A stretch of 64,000 nucleotides of DNA from Sva-07 sp963716235 (GCA_963716235.1 CAVQTE010000030.1:124001-188000); one strand, 5' to 3'. Counted from the first letter of the stretch, positions 54,261 through 62,893 are shown. Numbers and translations: made by a program. Notes: generated by a model not told the origin, from the letters alone.

Positions 54261-55659
54261 TCAGGGAGCGGTGAGGGACCAGGGGCGGTTGCGTTCGACG
54301 GTGAGGGCGAGGTCGAGCAGGAGCGGCTCGCTGAAGTGGCGACCGTTGATCTGCAGGCCGATCGGGAGTCCGTCGAGCAGCCCTGCGGGCACGGAGATCG
54401 CCGGATTGCCGTGGAGGTTCGCGGGGAACGTCAGGCGGCCGTTGTTCGCAGCGCCGGCCTCGATGCCGCCGAACACACCCGGAATCGGGCCTTCGGCATC
54501 GAAGGCGATGTCGGGATTGGTCGCAGTGATCACGAAGTCGACGCCTCCGTCGGCGGTGTCGAAGATGCGCGCCATGGCCTCGTTCACCTCGGTGCGCCGA
54601 CGTTCGATGCGAGCTCGGGACGCCGCGTCGTACTTGCCCTCGGTCGCTTCGAGACCGAAGCGCATCTCGGGGGTCAAGTCATCGGCGCACGCCGGCCACT
54701 TGTCGGCCAACTGCGCGGAGATCGAGATCATCCCGGAGATCGACCAGGCGCCGCCCATCCTGGGCACATGGGTGTCGAGACCGACCACGCGCCGCAGACC
54801 GCAGTCCGCGATCAGGTTCGTGGCTGCTTCCTCGAGCAACTCCCACATGATCGGCGACACCGTTGCGCCGCCCCAGTCGTCGACCACCGCGACGCGCATG
54901 CCGCGAAGCCCGTCCAGGTGGGTGCCGAGGTTGGCTTCCCAGCCGTCGACCGCGCGGAAGGCTGAGCGGGTCGCGGGCGTCGTGGCCGTTGGTGACGTCG
55001 AACCACCGGGCCGTGTCGCGCACCGAACGCGCCATGCAGCCCGTCGAAACGGTCAGGTTCCCGTACTCGGCGTGCGGCCCGCGGGGAATGCGCCCGAACG
55101 TACCTTTCAGACCGACGAGGCCGGTGAACCCGGCAGGAATTCGGATCGAGCCGCCTCCATCGCCACCTGTGGCGATCGGATAGATACCACCGGCCACGGC
55201 AGCCGCCGAACCGCCCGACGATCCGCCGGGCGTGGTGCCCTGCTTCCACGGGTTGTGGGTAGCGCCGTGCAGCTTCGTGCGGGTGAGGTTGACGCCTCCG
55301 AACTCGCTCGCCGTGGTCTGGCCCGCCAGGACGGCGCCCGCGGCGACGACCCGCTCGACCATCGTCGCGGTGTGCGACGCGATGCCGTCGCGCAGCGGGA
55401 TCGACGCCTCGGTGTCGGGCCAGCCCTCGACCGGTGTGAGTTCCTTCACCCCGACCGGTACCCCGCCGAATGGCAGATACACGTCGGCGGCTGCTGCCGC
55501 GGCCCGAGCGGCATCCCGGTCTTCGAAGCACACCGCGTTGAGGTCGCTGGCGTCGACGGCGGCGAACACCGCCTCGAGTTCCTCCACTGGTGACCGGTCA
55601 CCGGACCGGAACGCCTCGACCAGCCCAACTGCATCGCCCTGCCATGTGTCACTGCTCAT
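54261..55659 (-). CDS. Amidase signature family enzyme (apparent +1 frameshift near 54954)
   Basis: Hydrolyses an amide or related bond with a Ser-cisSer-Lys triad. Lys is in FGGVPVGVKELTPVEG near 72; cis-Ser in TTPGGSSGGSAAAVAGG near 148; nucleophile Ser in GGDGGGSIRIPAGFTGLVGL near 172. The C-terminal 210 residues (RGMRVAVVDDWGGATVSP; GNPAISVPAGLLDGLPIGLQ) are in another frame; one extra base near 54954 restores LPAVDGWEANLG across the break. About 465 residues. TACAGT (55668-55673) lies 8 bases before ATG 55659. Confidence 0.83.
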
Positions 55660-55667
55660 GCGTCGGG

Positions 55668-55688
55668 ACTGTACGGCCCGCCTACGAT
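55668..55688. promoter_or_regulatory. Back-to-back -10 elements, amidase and thioesterase
   Basis: Minus-strand TACAGT (55668-55673) is 8 bases before the amidase ATG; plus-strand TACGAT (55683-55688) is 10 bases before the thioesterase ATG. Nine bases separate them, so the two promoters overlap. Confidence 0.5.
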
Positions 55689-55698
55689 CGGCGTCGCC

Positions 55699-56505
55699 AT
55701 GGACTCACGTACCTTTCTCGGGCTCGAACCCACCCACAACCCCTTCCGCTGGAAGTTGCCGGTCACCGAGGGCATCTCGACGATGGGGAACTTCCTGTTC
55801 GGCGGCTCCGGTCTCGGTGCCGCGATCTCGGCGCTAGAGGGCACCTCGGGCAGGCAGTGCGTGTGGGCGACGGCCCAGTACCTGTCCTACGCGAAGCCCG
55901 GAGAGGTCGTCGACATCGACGTGACGATCGCCGTCGACGGTCATCAGATCACCCAGGCACGCGCCGTCTGTCACGTCGCGGATCGCGAGATCCTCACCGT
56001 GAATGCAGCGCTCGGCGAGCGTGACATCGAGGCGTCGGGACAGTGGGAGCAGATGCCGGCCGATGTGCCGTCCCCCGAGGAGTGCGAGCAACGGCGGCAC
56101 TTCTCGGAGATGTCCGGTTCGATCAACGACCGGCTCGAGGAGCGAATGGTGAAGGCTCGGCCGTTCGAGCATCTCGACGGCAGCGAGCAGGGCGACGGCC
56201 AGACGATGCTGTGGGCCCGCCTGCCCGATGTGATCACCGGTGTCGACGCGACCACGCTGGCGATCCTCGGCGACTTCGTGCCGATGGGCATCGGCCAGGC
56301 ACTCGGCGCCCGCGCCGGCGGCAACAGTCTCGACAACACGCTGCGTGTGTGCCGCATGGTGCCGACCGAATGGGTGTTGATGGACATCCGGGTGCATGCC
56401 GTCGAGCGAGGCTTCGGGCACGGTCTGGTGCACATGTTCGCCCAGGACGGAACCCTGCTTGCGACGGCAAGCCAGTCCGTCATCGTCCGCTACTGGCGGA
56501 CCTGA
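55699..56505 (+). CDS. Acyl-CoA thioesterase-like protein (double hotdog, TesB-type)
   Basis: 268 residues with two similar halves, as in type II thioesterases. The first half has FLFGGSGLGAAISALEGTSG and AQYLSYAKPGEVVDIDVTI. The second has GDFVPMGIGQALGARAGGNSLDNTLRV and WVLMDIRVHAVERGFGHGLVHMFAQDGTLLATASQ, matching the C-terminal TesB signature (Asp and Gln-type residues). It would hydrolyse acyl-CoA, fitting the neighbouring synthetase. A metabolic link to that gene is inferred from proximity only. Start is ATG 55699; no frameshift. Confidence 0.8.
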   Translation: MDSRTFLGLEPTHNPFRWKLPVTEGISTMGNFLFGGSGLGAAISALEGTSGRQCVWATAQYLSYAKPGEVVDIDVTIAVDGHQITQARAVCHVADREILTVNAALGERDIEASGQWEQMPADVPSPEECEQRRHFSEMSGSINDRLEERMVKARPFEHLDGSEQGDGQTMLWARLPDVITGVDATTLAILGDFVPMGIGQALGARAGGNSLDNTLRVCRMVPTEWVLMDIRVHAVERGFGHGLVHMFAQDGTLLATASQSVIVRYWRT

Positions 56506-56508
56506 GCT

Positions 56509-56655
56509 TCAGGATCGGGTGACCTCAAACCCCAGCCACTTGCGTTCGAGCATCCACCAGTTCGAACTCGACGGCTTCGCCGACCCTGACGGCGGGCTCT
56601 TCGCCAACTGCCTGGCTGGACTGCCGTCCTCGCGGGCGAGGTCTTCATCGGCCAC
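56509..56655 (-). CDS. Possible 48-residue small ORF or gene remnant
   Basis: GTG 56655 opens a frame ending NWWMLERKWLGFEVTRS before TGA (56509-56511). Codon use resembles the coding style nearby, but there is no promoter hexamer or strong ribosome site and no recognised domain. It could be a remnant. The rest of the 295-base region 56506-56800 holds only the SulP gene's GGGAGG ribosome site. Confidence 0.2.
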   Translation of the reverse strand: MADEDLAREDGSPARQLAKSPPSGSAKPSSSNWWMLERKWLGFEVTRS

Positions 56656-56800
56656 GACGAGCGCAGGGCCGGAACGCCGCTTGCGACCAGGTCATCGGTC
56701 GGCGCGATCAGTGGTCGCGACGCTGGGCTGAACAGCGGAGCGGTCCGTGGCTCCGGGCCCGTCCTCGGATCGCGTAGGGTTCGGCGCTGGGAGGTGTGTT

Positions 56801-58684
56801 GTGCCGGTGAGTGGAACGGACACGACCACGTCGGAACGGTGGGCGCGGGTCGCCAAGTTCGCGCCGGTGTTCCAATGGCTGCCGGGCTATCGGCGTGGCA
56901 GGTTGCGCAACGATCTGGTCGCCGGTGCCATCGTCGCTGCCTTGTTGGTTCCGCAGTCGCTCGGCTACGCAACGATCGCCGGCGTCCCCGTGGAGGTCGG
57001 GTTGTACGCGGTTCCACTCGCGCTGCTCGCGTACGGCGTGCTGGGGTCGTCACCCCAGCTGATCGTCGGTCCTGCCTCGACCGTCGCGATCGTGTCCGGA
57101 TCGCTGGTCGCCGACATTTCCCGCGACAATCCCCAGGACGCGGTGGCGATCACGTCGGCCCTCGCCATCGCAGCAGGGCTCGTGCTCGTCGTCGCCGGCA
57201 TGTTGCGGATCTCGTGGCTCGCCGAGTTCCTGTCGAAGCCGATCGTCACCGGCTTCGTCCTCGGGCTGACACTGACCATCATCATCAGTGAGCTGCCGAC
57301 GTTGCTCGGCATTCCGAAGCCGTCGGGCGAGCTGATCGGGATGTTCGTGCGCACGATCCGGAACCTTGACGAGACCCACATGCAGACGGCGGTGGTCGGC
57401 GGCCTTGCCCTCGTCGTGTTGTTCGGCGGTCAACGCATCACGCCGCGCGTTCCCTGGGGCCTCGTGACGCTCGTGCTGGGGGTCGTGGTCTCCGTCGCGT
57501 TCGACCTGGAGGCCGATGGCGTGGCCATGATCGGCGAGGTCCCCTCGGGGCTCCCCCCGATCGGCCTGCCCTTCATCCCACGTGACGACATCGGTGCGGT
57601 TCTGGTCGGCGGGATGTCGGTCGGCCTCGTCGCCCTCGCGGAAGGCCTTGCCGCCAGCCGCCTCTTCGCGACCAGAGGGGGCTACCGCGTCGACACGGAT
57701 CGCGAGCTCGTCGGGATGGGTGCTGCCAACGTCGCCGCCGGACTCTCCGGTGGGCTCGCCGTGGCCGGGAGTCTGTCGAAGACAGCCACCGCGGACCAGG
57801 CCGGGAGCAGGAGCCAGATCACCGGGCTGACGGCGGCTGCCTTCACCATGATCGTGCTCGTCGCGTTCACCTGGGTATTCACCGACCTGCCACAGGCGGT
57901 GCTCAGCGCGATCGTCGTCGCCGCGGTCTGGGGTCTGATCGACGTCTCGGCCCTGCTCCGCTATCGGCGGGTCCGCCAAGCCGACTTCTTCGCGGCTGCG
58001 GTCGGAGTTGGCGCTGTCGTGCTGTTCGGACCTCTGCCCGGGCTCGGTATCGCCATTGCGGCATCGCTGCTGGCGATCGTGTACCGGTCGTCGCGACCGC
58101 GCATGGACGTGCTCGGCAAGATCGATGACGAGAAGGCTGCGTGGGGCAGGTTGCAGCGCCACCCTGACCGGCGCCCGGTGGACGGTGTCGTCGTGGTGCG
58201 TCTCGATGCACCACTGTTCTGGGCGAACGCGACGGCGTTCGAAGACCGGTTGCTCGCCGAGGTCGACGATCGGCCCGGCACCAGAGCACTCGTTCTCGAT
58301 CTCGAGGCCACGACGCAGCTCGACACGACCAGCGCCGACGTTCTCACGCATCTGGCGACCCAGCTCGAGAAACGCCAGGTCAGCCTCTATCTCGCCAGGG
58401 TGCTCCACGGTGTGAACACCGTGTTGCAGAGGTCGGGCTTCGGCGACGTGGTGGGCCCCGACCGCTTCTGGCACAGCATCTCGCAGTGCGTGCGCGCGGC
58501 ACGGCGCGACACCGGCCTCAAGGGCAACCGGGCCGACCCGCACGCAACGACGGATGCCGGTGATTCACCTCAGGACGAGGTCGGACCGCCCGGCGACGGC
58601 GACGTCGAGGTGGAACAAGTGATCGAGTGGGACGACAACGACCAGGCCGTCGACGACGACCAGGCCGATCCGACGACCTCGTGA
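56801..58684 (+). CDS. SulP family anion transporter with STAS domain
   Basis: 627-residue membrane transporter for sulfate, bicarbonate or a related anion. Twelve or so hydrophobic segments begin with the SulP signature LVAGAIVAALLVPQSLGYATIAGVPVEVGLYAVPL (split here by helices). GSLSKTATADQAGSRSQITGL follows near 335. Residues about 470-590 form a STAS domain (VVVRLDAPLFWANATAFEDRLL; LDLEATTQLDTTSADVL). The last 50 residues are strongly acidic. GGGAGG lies 6 bases before GTG 56801, which fixes the start. It has no neighbour hinting at the anion. Confidence 0.88.
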   Translation: MPVSGTDTTTSERWARVAKFAPVFQWLPGYRRGRLRNDLVAGAIVAALLVPQSLGYATIAGVPVEVGLYAVPLALLAYGVLGSSPQLIVGPASTVAIVSGSLVADISRDNPQDAVAITSALAIAAGLVLVVAGMLRISWLAEFLSKPIVTGFVLGLTLTIIISELPTLLGIPKPSGELIGMFVRTIRNLDETHMQTAVVGGLALVVLFGGQRITPRVPWGLVTLVLGVVVSVAFDLEADGVAMIGEVPSGLPPIGLPFIPRDDIGAVLVGGMSVGLVALAEGLAASRLFATRGGYRVDTDRELVGMGAANVAAGLSGGLAVAGSLSKTATADQAGSRSQITGLTAAAFTMIVLVAFTWVFTDLPQAVLSAIVVAAVWGLIDVSALLRYRRVRQADFFAAAVGVGAVVLFGPLPGLGIAIAASLLAIVYRSSRPRMDVLGKIDDEKAAWGRLQRHPDRRPVDGVVVVRLDAPLFWANATAFEDRLLAEVDDRPGTRALVLDLEATTQLDTTSADVLTHLATQLEKRQVSLYLARVLHGVNTVLQRSGFGDVVGPDRFWHSISQCVRAARRDTGLKGNRADPHATTDAGDSPQDEVGPPGDGDVEVEQVIEWDDNDQAVDDDQADPTTS

Positions 58685-58740
58685 ATCGAGCGCTCGGCAT
58701 TGGCGGATCCACGGGTTCCGATGCAGCGACCCGTGGTGCG

Positions 58741-58746
58741 TAGTGT
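58741..58746 (+). promoter_or_regulatory. -10 hexamer TAGTGT of second LLM gene
   Basis: TAGTGT is 6 bases before ATG 58753. Confidence 0.5.
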
Positions 58747-58752
58747 CGGCGC

Positions 58753-59736
58753 ATGGCGCTCCCGACACGACCCGGCATGACCGTTCCGCTTCCCGGCCCG
58801 CTGCACACGCATCGTGAGAAGCTGAATGCACTGGCTGACATGGGCTACACCGACATCTGGTCGGCGGAATCCGACGGGGCCGACGCGTTCACACCGCTCG
58901 CACTCGCGGCAGCGTGGGAGCCCAGGCTGCGGCTCGGCACCGCCATCGTCCCCGCCTACACCCGAGCGCCCGCGTGCATGGCCCAGAGTGTGGCGTCGAT
59001 GGCCGATGCCGCCCCCGGGCGATTCGCCATCGGCATCGGTTCGTCGAGCAACGTGATCGTCGAACGCTGGAACGGCGTGCCGTTCGAGGAGCCGTACAAG
59101 AAGGTCCGCGACATCGTGAGGTTCTTGAAGGACGCGCTCGGCGGCGAGAAGATCAAGCACACCTACGACACCTTCGAGGTCAACGGATTCAAGTTGGGTG
59201 TCCGCCCCGAGCAGACCCCGCCGATCCTGGTCGCTGCGCTCCGCGAGGGCATGTTGCGCTTGGCCGGTCGTGAGGCCGATGGGGCGATCATCAACTGGCT
59301 CTCGGCCACCGACGTGTCGACCGTGGTACCGGTGGTGCGCGATGCGGCCGGGGGAGAGGACCGCGAAATCGTGGCGCGGATCTTCTGCTGCCCGAGCGAG
59401 AACGCCGACATCGTGCGCGGTGCCGCGAAGTTCGCGATCGCCGCCTACCTCAATGTTCCTGTGTACGCGGCATTCCATCAGTGGCTCGGACGCGGCGACC
59501 AACTCCAGGGCATGTGGGACGCCTGGGCAGCGGGCGACCGCAAGGCCGCGCTCGCGGCGATTCCCGATCAGGTCGTCGACGACCTCGTGGTGCACGGCTC
59601 GCCGGCGCAGTGCCGTGCCCAGATCCAGCAGTACTTCGACAACGGAGTCACCACGAGTTCACTGGCGATCCTTCCGCTCGATCCAGCGCTCGATTACTGG
59701 CAGGCCGTCACCGACCTCTCGCCCAGCGCCGGCTGA
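58753..59736 (+). CDS. LLM-class F420-dependent oxidoreductase
   Basis: 327-residue luciferase-like TIM barrel. MGYTDIWSAESDGADAFTPLALAA and RLRLGTAIVPAYTRAPACMAQ are typical openings. GRFAIGIGSSSNVIVERWNGVPFEEPYKKVRD carries the class hallmark. PPILVAALREGMLRLAGREADGAIINWLS follows; AQIQQYFDNGVTTSSLAIL ends it. It belongs to the F420 subfamily rather than FMN alkanal monooxygenases by these motifs. Start ATG 58753, with TAGTGT 6 bases upstream. Intact, unlike the copy at 49726. Substrate unknown. Confidence 0.85.
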   Translation: MALPTRPGMTVPLPGPLHTHREKLNALADMGYTDIWSAESDGADAFTPLALAAAWEPRLRLGTAIVPAYTRAPACMAQSVASMADAAPGRFAIGIGSSSNVIVERWNGVPFEEPYKKVRDIVRFLKDALGGEKIKHTYDTFEVNGFKLGVRPEQTPPILVAALREGMLRLAGREADGAIINWLSATDVSTVVPVVRDAAGGEDREIVARIFCCPSENADIVRGAAKFAIAAYLNVPVYAAFHQWLGRGDQLQGMWDAWAAGDRKAALAAIPDQVVDDLVVHGSPAQCRAQIQQYFDNGVTTSSLAILPLDPALDYWQAVTDLSPSAG

Positions 59737-59747
59737 CGACGCCGACA

Positions 59748-59828
59748 CTCAGTCGGCGAGAGGTGACGCCAGCGGAGCTGTTCGAATCGAGCGAAGCCGC
59801 GGTCGGCGCTCAGCAGCTTCGCGAAGTG
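59748..59828 (-). pseudogene. VapC toxin C-terminal remnant
   Basis: In the frame one base off from the antitoxin, the segment reads HFAKLLSADRGFARFEQL and RWRHLSPTE. This is the C-terminal end of VapC PIN toxins (SADRDFARF-x-LRW). No N-terminal PIN domain precedes it; the antitoxin's own C-terminal codons occupy the same bases. A deletion appears to have removed most of the toxin. Confidence 0.6.
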
Positions 59829-60024
59829 CGGCGTTCGACGACAGTTCGACCCCCGGCTGAAGACCACCCTCGCCGGTGAGCACGAGCACGAAGCGATCGG
59901 CTGCCAGCGATTCGGGTGCGGCCATTCCCACACGTACCGCATCCTCGAGCACTGCAGCGACGGTTCGGCGTTCAGTGGCCGCTCGTTGCTTGACCCGGCG
60001 ATACAGCTCGTCATCGATCCTCAC
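59749..60024 (-). CDS. VapB-like ribbon-helix-helix antitoxin with altered C-terminus
   Basis: 91 residues. VRIDDELYRRVKQRAATERRTVAAVLEDAVR is a standard ribbon-helix-helix, and GGLQPGVELSSNAAL is the VapB C-terminal toxin-binding stretch. After it, where VapB normally ends, the frame runs through an extra 20 residues (REAAERRPRLRSIRTAPLAS) that are the out-of-frame VapC tail. No intact toxin is present. The start is GTG 60024; codons upstream (TIRTT) look native but lack an ATG in frame, so an indel at the start is possible. Probably a non-functional or solitary antitoxin. Confidence 0.65.
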   Translation of the reverse strand: MRIDDELYRRVKQRAATERRTVAAVLEDAVRVGMAAPESLAADRFVLVLTGEGGLQPGVELSSNAALREAAERRPRLRSIRTAPLASPLAD

Positions 60025-60073
60025 CGTGGTTCGTATCGTGACACATCAGTGCGAGTCCTCGGCATCAAGATGC

Positions 60074-60316
60074 TCAGGCCGCCTGATCATGACGCATCTG
60101 AAGCTGCGCGTCACCTGCCACGGCGAGTGTGGTGGGGGCAGCCCGCTCTGCCAGCATCCGGCGAATCTCGGCGACATGGCGCAGGCCGCGCTCGCGGGTG
60201 TCTCGGCTGAGGCGGAATCGGGCGGTCACGGAATCGTTCGGGAGCAGGGTCAGCTGCTCGGTGGCGTCGACCTCGCCTGCCGTCGAACGAAGAAGTGTTG
60301 AGGTGTTGGTGATCAT
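60074..60316 (-). CDS. Uncharacterised small protein
   Basis: About 80 residues and not recognised: ITNTSTLLRSTAGEVDATEQLTL, then an Arg-rich helix (VTARFRLSRDTRERGLRHVAEIRRMLAERA) and a short end. There is no cysteine motif, signal or membrane segment. ATG 60316 has CAGGAT 7 bases upstream (the CANNNT variant used twice elsewhere); ATG 60325 is in frame. The helical, basic C-terminus could bind DNA or a partner, but I assign no function. It sits between the VapB remnant and the MtfA-like gene. Confidence 0.5.
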   Translation of the reverse strand: MITNTSTLLRSTAGEVDATEQLTLLPNDSVTARFRLSRDTRERGLRHVAEIRRMLAERAAPTTLAVAGDAQLQMRHDQAA

Positions 60317-60373
60317 GCGCACCATCCTGACGAGGGGGTGTCGCAGGGTTCGCGGAATCGCCAACACCCCAGC

Positions 60374-61135
60374 TCAGAGCATACGGCTCGCTCGCCCGGC
60401 GGGATCCTGGCGGTAGAAGCCGCACAGCTCGGCGTAGAGCGCCGGCTCGTATTCGAGCAGTTCGACCGGCCGGTTGAAGAACACCTCGGTGGCAACGGCG
60501 AAGAACTCCGCCGGGTTCGTCCCCGCATACGGCCGCAGAACAGGTGACCCCTCGGCGCGAACGGTGTCGTACGCGGTCGTGCACACTTCGACCCAGCGCT
60601 CTCGAGCAGCCTCGTCACCGAGCGGCGGCGTGCCGTCGGTGATGCCATCGAGCATGTCGAGCTGATGCGCGAACTCGTGATAGACGACGTTCTCGCCGGC
60701 ATCGGGAAAACGAGCACCCCGCCGTGCTGCCCTCCACGACAGCACGACCGGGCCCCGGTAGTGGGCCTGACCCAGCAGGCTCTGTGGCCCCGACGCCACC
60801 ACGGAGCCACCCGCCGAGAATTCGCCGTGCAGCCGAACCGTCGACGGATGCACGATCACCGATGTGAGCTGCGGGTAGTTGTCGATCTCCAGTCCGAGCA
60901 GGAGCATCGATGCCTGCGCGGCGATGAGCACCTTGACGTCGTCGGTCAGGGTGAACCCTTTGGCCGCCTCCCACCGGGTGCCATGGAAGAAGTCGGCGAC
61001 CAGGACCTTCATGCGTTCCAGCTCGTCGGGCGTGAGCAGGCGCCAGTGCTCGAACTGCTGCTCGAGGAGGGACAACCAGGCGTCGTCGAACTCGGTGGGT
61101 TCGCCCGAGAGCAACTTGCGGATCGATGCGATCAC
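60374..61135 (-). CDS. MtfA-like (M90) zinc peptidase
   Basis: 253 residues. The zinc motif HEFAH occurs in VVYHEFAHQLDMLDGITDG near 155, as in MtfA (M90), with the later metal Glu in NPAEFFAVATEVFFNRPVEL. E. coli MtfA (peptidase) modulates the Mlc glucose repressor. Here, with glpD overlapping upstream (GTGA, 61132-61135), a link with glycerol metabolism is conceivable but only inferred. VIASIRKLLSGEPTEFDDAWLSLLEQQ is the family N-terminus, so GTG 61135 is the start. Cytoplasmic. Confidence 0.82.
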   Translation of the reverse strand: MIASIRKLLSGEPTEFDDAWLSLLEQQFEHWRLLTPDELERMKVLVADFFHGTRWEAAKGFTLTDDVKVLIAAQASMLLLGLEIDNYPQLTSVIVHPSTVRLHGEFSAGGSVVASGPQSLLGQAHYRGPVVLSWRAARRGARFPDAGENVVYHEFAHQLDMLDGITDGTPPLGDEAARERWVEVCTTAYDTVRAEGSPVLRPYAGTNPAEFFAVATEVFFNRPVELLEYEPALYAELCGFYRQDPAGRASRML

Positions 61136-62862
61136 GTGGCGGGGTCCGGGTGCGGTCGTCGCTGAGCGACGGCGGGCGGGACGGCATCGGCTCCACCGAA
61201 GTACTCGGCCAATCGACGCTCGGCATCGTCGCCGAAGAGGATCTCGGCAACGTCGAACAGTCCGGGGGAGTCGCGGATGTCGTCGTCGTGAACGACGAGC
61301 TCGATCTTCGAGCGTCGCCGCATGAAGTCCTCGAGTCGCGTCACCATCTCCGATCGGGCCGCCGAGTACAACTCCACGCGCAGGTAGTCGGCCGAACCCA
61401 TCACGTCGTGCGCCATCGTCGGGTCTTCGCGAATGGCTTCGAGCATCCCGAATGCGCGCCGCCCGTAGCGCCGCCAGAGCCGGTCGGTGAGCGGTTCGGT
61501 GTCGGCCTTGGTGCGGAACTCGTCGAGCCGCATGAGCCGCGCCTGACGGTAGAACTCGACGCGGGTCGCTTCCGCGGGCTCGCCGTACCAGTTGCGAAGA
61601 TCGGCTTCGAGTGGGACGCCGAGTGCCTCGATCTCGTCGGCAACCTCCTTGCCCACGTTGAGGCAATCGGTGAGCTTGCCCCCGAAGATCGTGACGATGC
61701 CGCGCACACGATCGGTCTCGACCGCGTGCTTGCGACTCAGCTTCGTCCAGTCGACCGTGGAGTGGTCGGCGTCGCCACCACTGCGCCGCAACCACGACCG
61801 CCGACGCTGCGACGTGGGTACCACCAGCGGACGGACACCGACGCGCTCGGCGATGATGTCGGCACGGGTGAGTGGCGCGTCGAGGTCGAGGCGCGCATTG
61901 ATCTGGCCGAGGAGGAAGTCGATGTCGTCGTCGGTCACCTCGGTGAACGGCGTGTCGACGCGGGTGTCGGTCGTGCCGATCACGGAGCGGCGACCCATGG
62001 GGATGACGTAGAAGAGCCGCTGGGTGTCGTCGAAGAACGCCAGCACCCGATGATGGTCGTGCGTCGTCAATCGGGGAACGACGAGGTGGATGCCCTTCGA
62101 GTACACGATGCGATGGTTGCTGCGTACGCCCCATTCCTCGTTCAGCTCGTCGACGAACGGACCGGCGGCGTTGACGATCGTGGTGGCCGTCACCGTGAAC
62201 TCGTTGCCGCGGTCGACGTCGCGGACCGTCGCCACCCAGCGCCCGTCGACCCGCTCGGCCGAAACGAGTTCGACGTAGTTGGCCGCGGCGGCGCCCGCTT
62301 CGATCGCAGCCCGCACGAACGAGAAGACGAAACGTGCGTCGTTGTCGACCAGGATGCCGTCGTAGTACTCGATTCCACCGGCGACGCTCGCCGTGTCGAC
62401 AGCGGGCTCCTCGCGCTCGATCTTCGCCGACGACAGCAGACGCGGCGGTTTGGTGCCGAACTGTCCGATGATCCAGTAGCCGAGCGCCCCGAGCCCGGCA
62501 AACCACGGCCTGTACGGCGCAGACGTGTCGAGGGCCGCGTAGAACCCGATCTGGCGGATGTTGGCCGGATAAGCCCGCATCAGCCGATTGCGCGATCGAC
62601 ACAACTTGAACACGAGCCACAGCTCGTAGTTCTCCAGATACTTGAAGCCGCCCCACACCAGGTTCGACGACGCCTGGCTGGTGAAGCTGGCGAAGTCACC
62701 GCGGTCGATCAGTGCGACCGATGCCCCCCGGCCGGCGAGCGACGCCGCGGCAACGGCACCGTTGATACCCCCACCGATGACGAGTGTGTCGAAGTGCTCG
62801 TGGCGAAGGCGCTGGAGGTGACGATCACGCAGACTCATGGGCGATCGCCGGGTCACGATCAT
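61132..62862 (-). CDS. glpD: Aerobic glycerol-3-phosphate dehydrogenase
   Basis: FAD enzyme oxidising glycerol-3-P to dihydroxyacetone phosphate at the membrane, feeding electrons to quinones. The FAD-binding Rossmann motif is DTLVIGGGINGAVAAASLAGRG near 25. Further markers are DFASFTSQASSNLVWGGFKYL, SKGIHLVVPRL, FYVIPMGRRSVIGTTDT and GGKLTDCLNVGKEVADE. At 576 residues it has the family's C-terminal DUF domain. Intact, unlike many neighbours. ATG 62862 lies in the third unit of a 14-bp tandem repeat; ATG 62838 is an alternative. Confidence 0.92.
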   Translation of the reverse strand: MIVTRRSPMSLRDRHLQRLRHEHFDTLVIGGGINGAVAAASLAGRGASVALIDRGDFASFTSQASSNLVWGGFKYLENYELWLVFKLCRSRNRLMRAYPANIRQIGFYAALDTSAPYRPWFAGLGALGYWIIGQFGTKPPRLLSSAKIEREEPAVDTASVAGGIEYYDGILVDNDARFVFSFVRAAIEAGAAAANYVELVSAERVDGRWVATVRDVDRGNEFTVTATTIVNAAGPFVDELNEEWGVRSNHRIVYSKGIHLVVPRLTTHDHHRVLAFFDDTQRLFYVIPMGRRSVIGTTDTRVDTPFTEVTDDDIDFLLGQINARLDLDAPLTRADIIAERVGVRPLVVPTSQRRRSWLRRSGGDADHSTVDWTKLSRKHAVETDRVRGIVTIFGGKLTDCLNVGKEVADEIEALGVPLEADLRNWYGEPAEATRVEFYRQARLMRLDEFRTKADTEPLTDRLWRRYGRRAFGMLEAIREDPTMAHDVMGSADYLRVELYSAARSEMVTRLEDFMRRRSKIELVVHDDDIRDSPGLFDVAEILFGDDAERRLAEYFGGADAVPPAVAQRRPHPDPAT

Positions 62863-62893
62863 GACGTCACGATCACGAAGTCACGATCAGGAC
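62852..62893. repeat. Three tandem 14-bp repeats at rhomboid/glpD junction
   Basis: GTCACGATCA plus 4 bases, three times (62852-62865, 62866-62879, 62880-62893). They encode the last rhomboid codons, the gap and the first glpD codons. Confidence 0.75.

Noticed and set aside
52635..54965. 776-residue plus-strand ORF
   Set aside because: Antisense to the complete acyl-CoA synthetase and part of the amidase; Asp/His/Arg-rich composition typical of shadow frames.
57050..58543. 497-residue minus-strand ORF rich in His, Asp and Arg
   Set aside because: Antisense to the SulP transporter.
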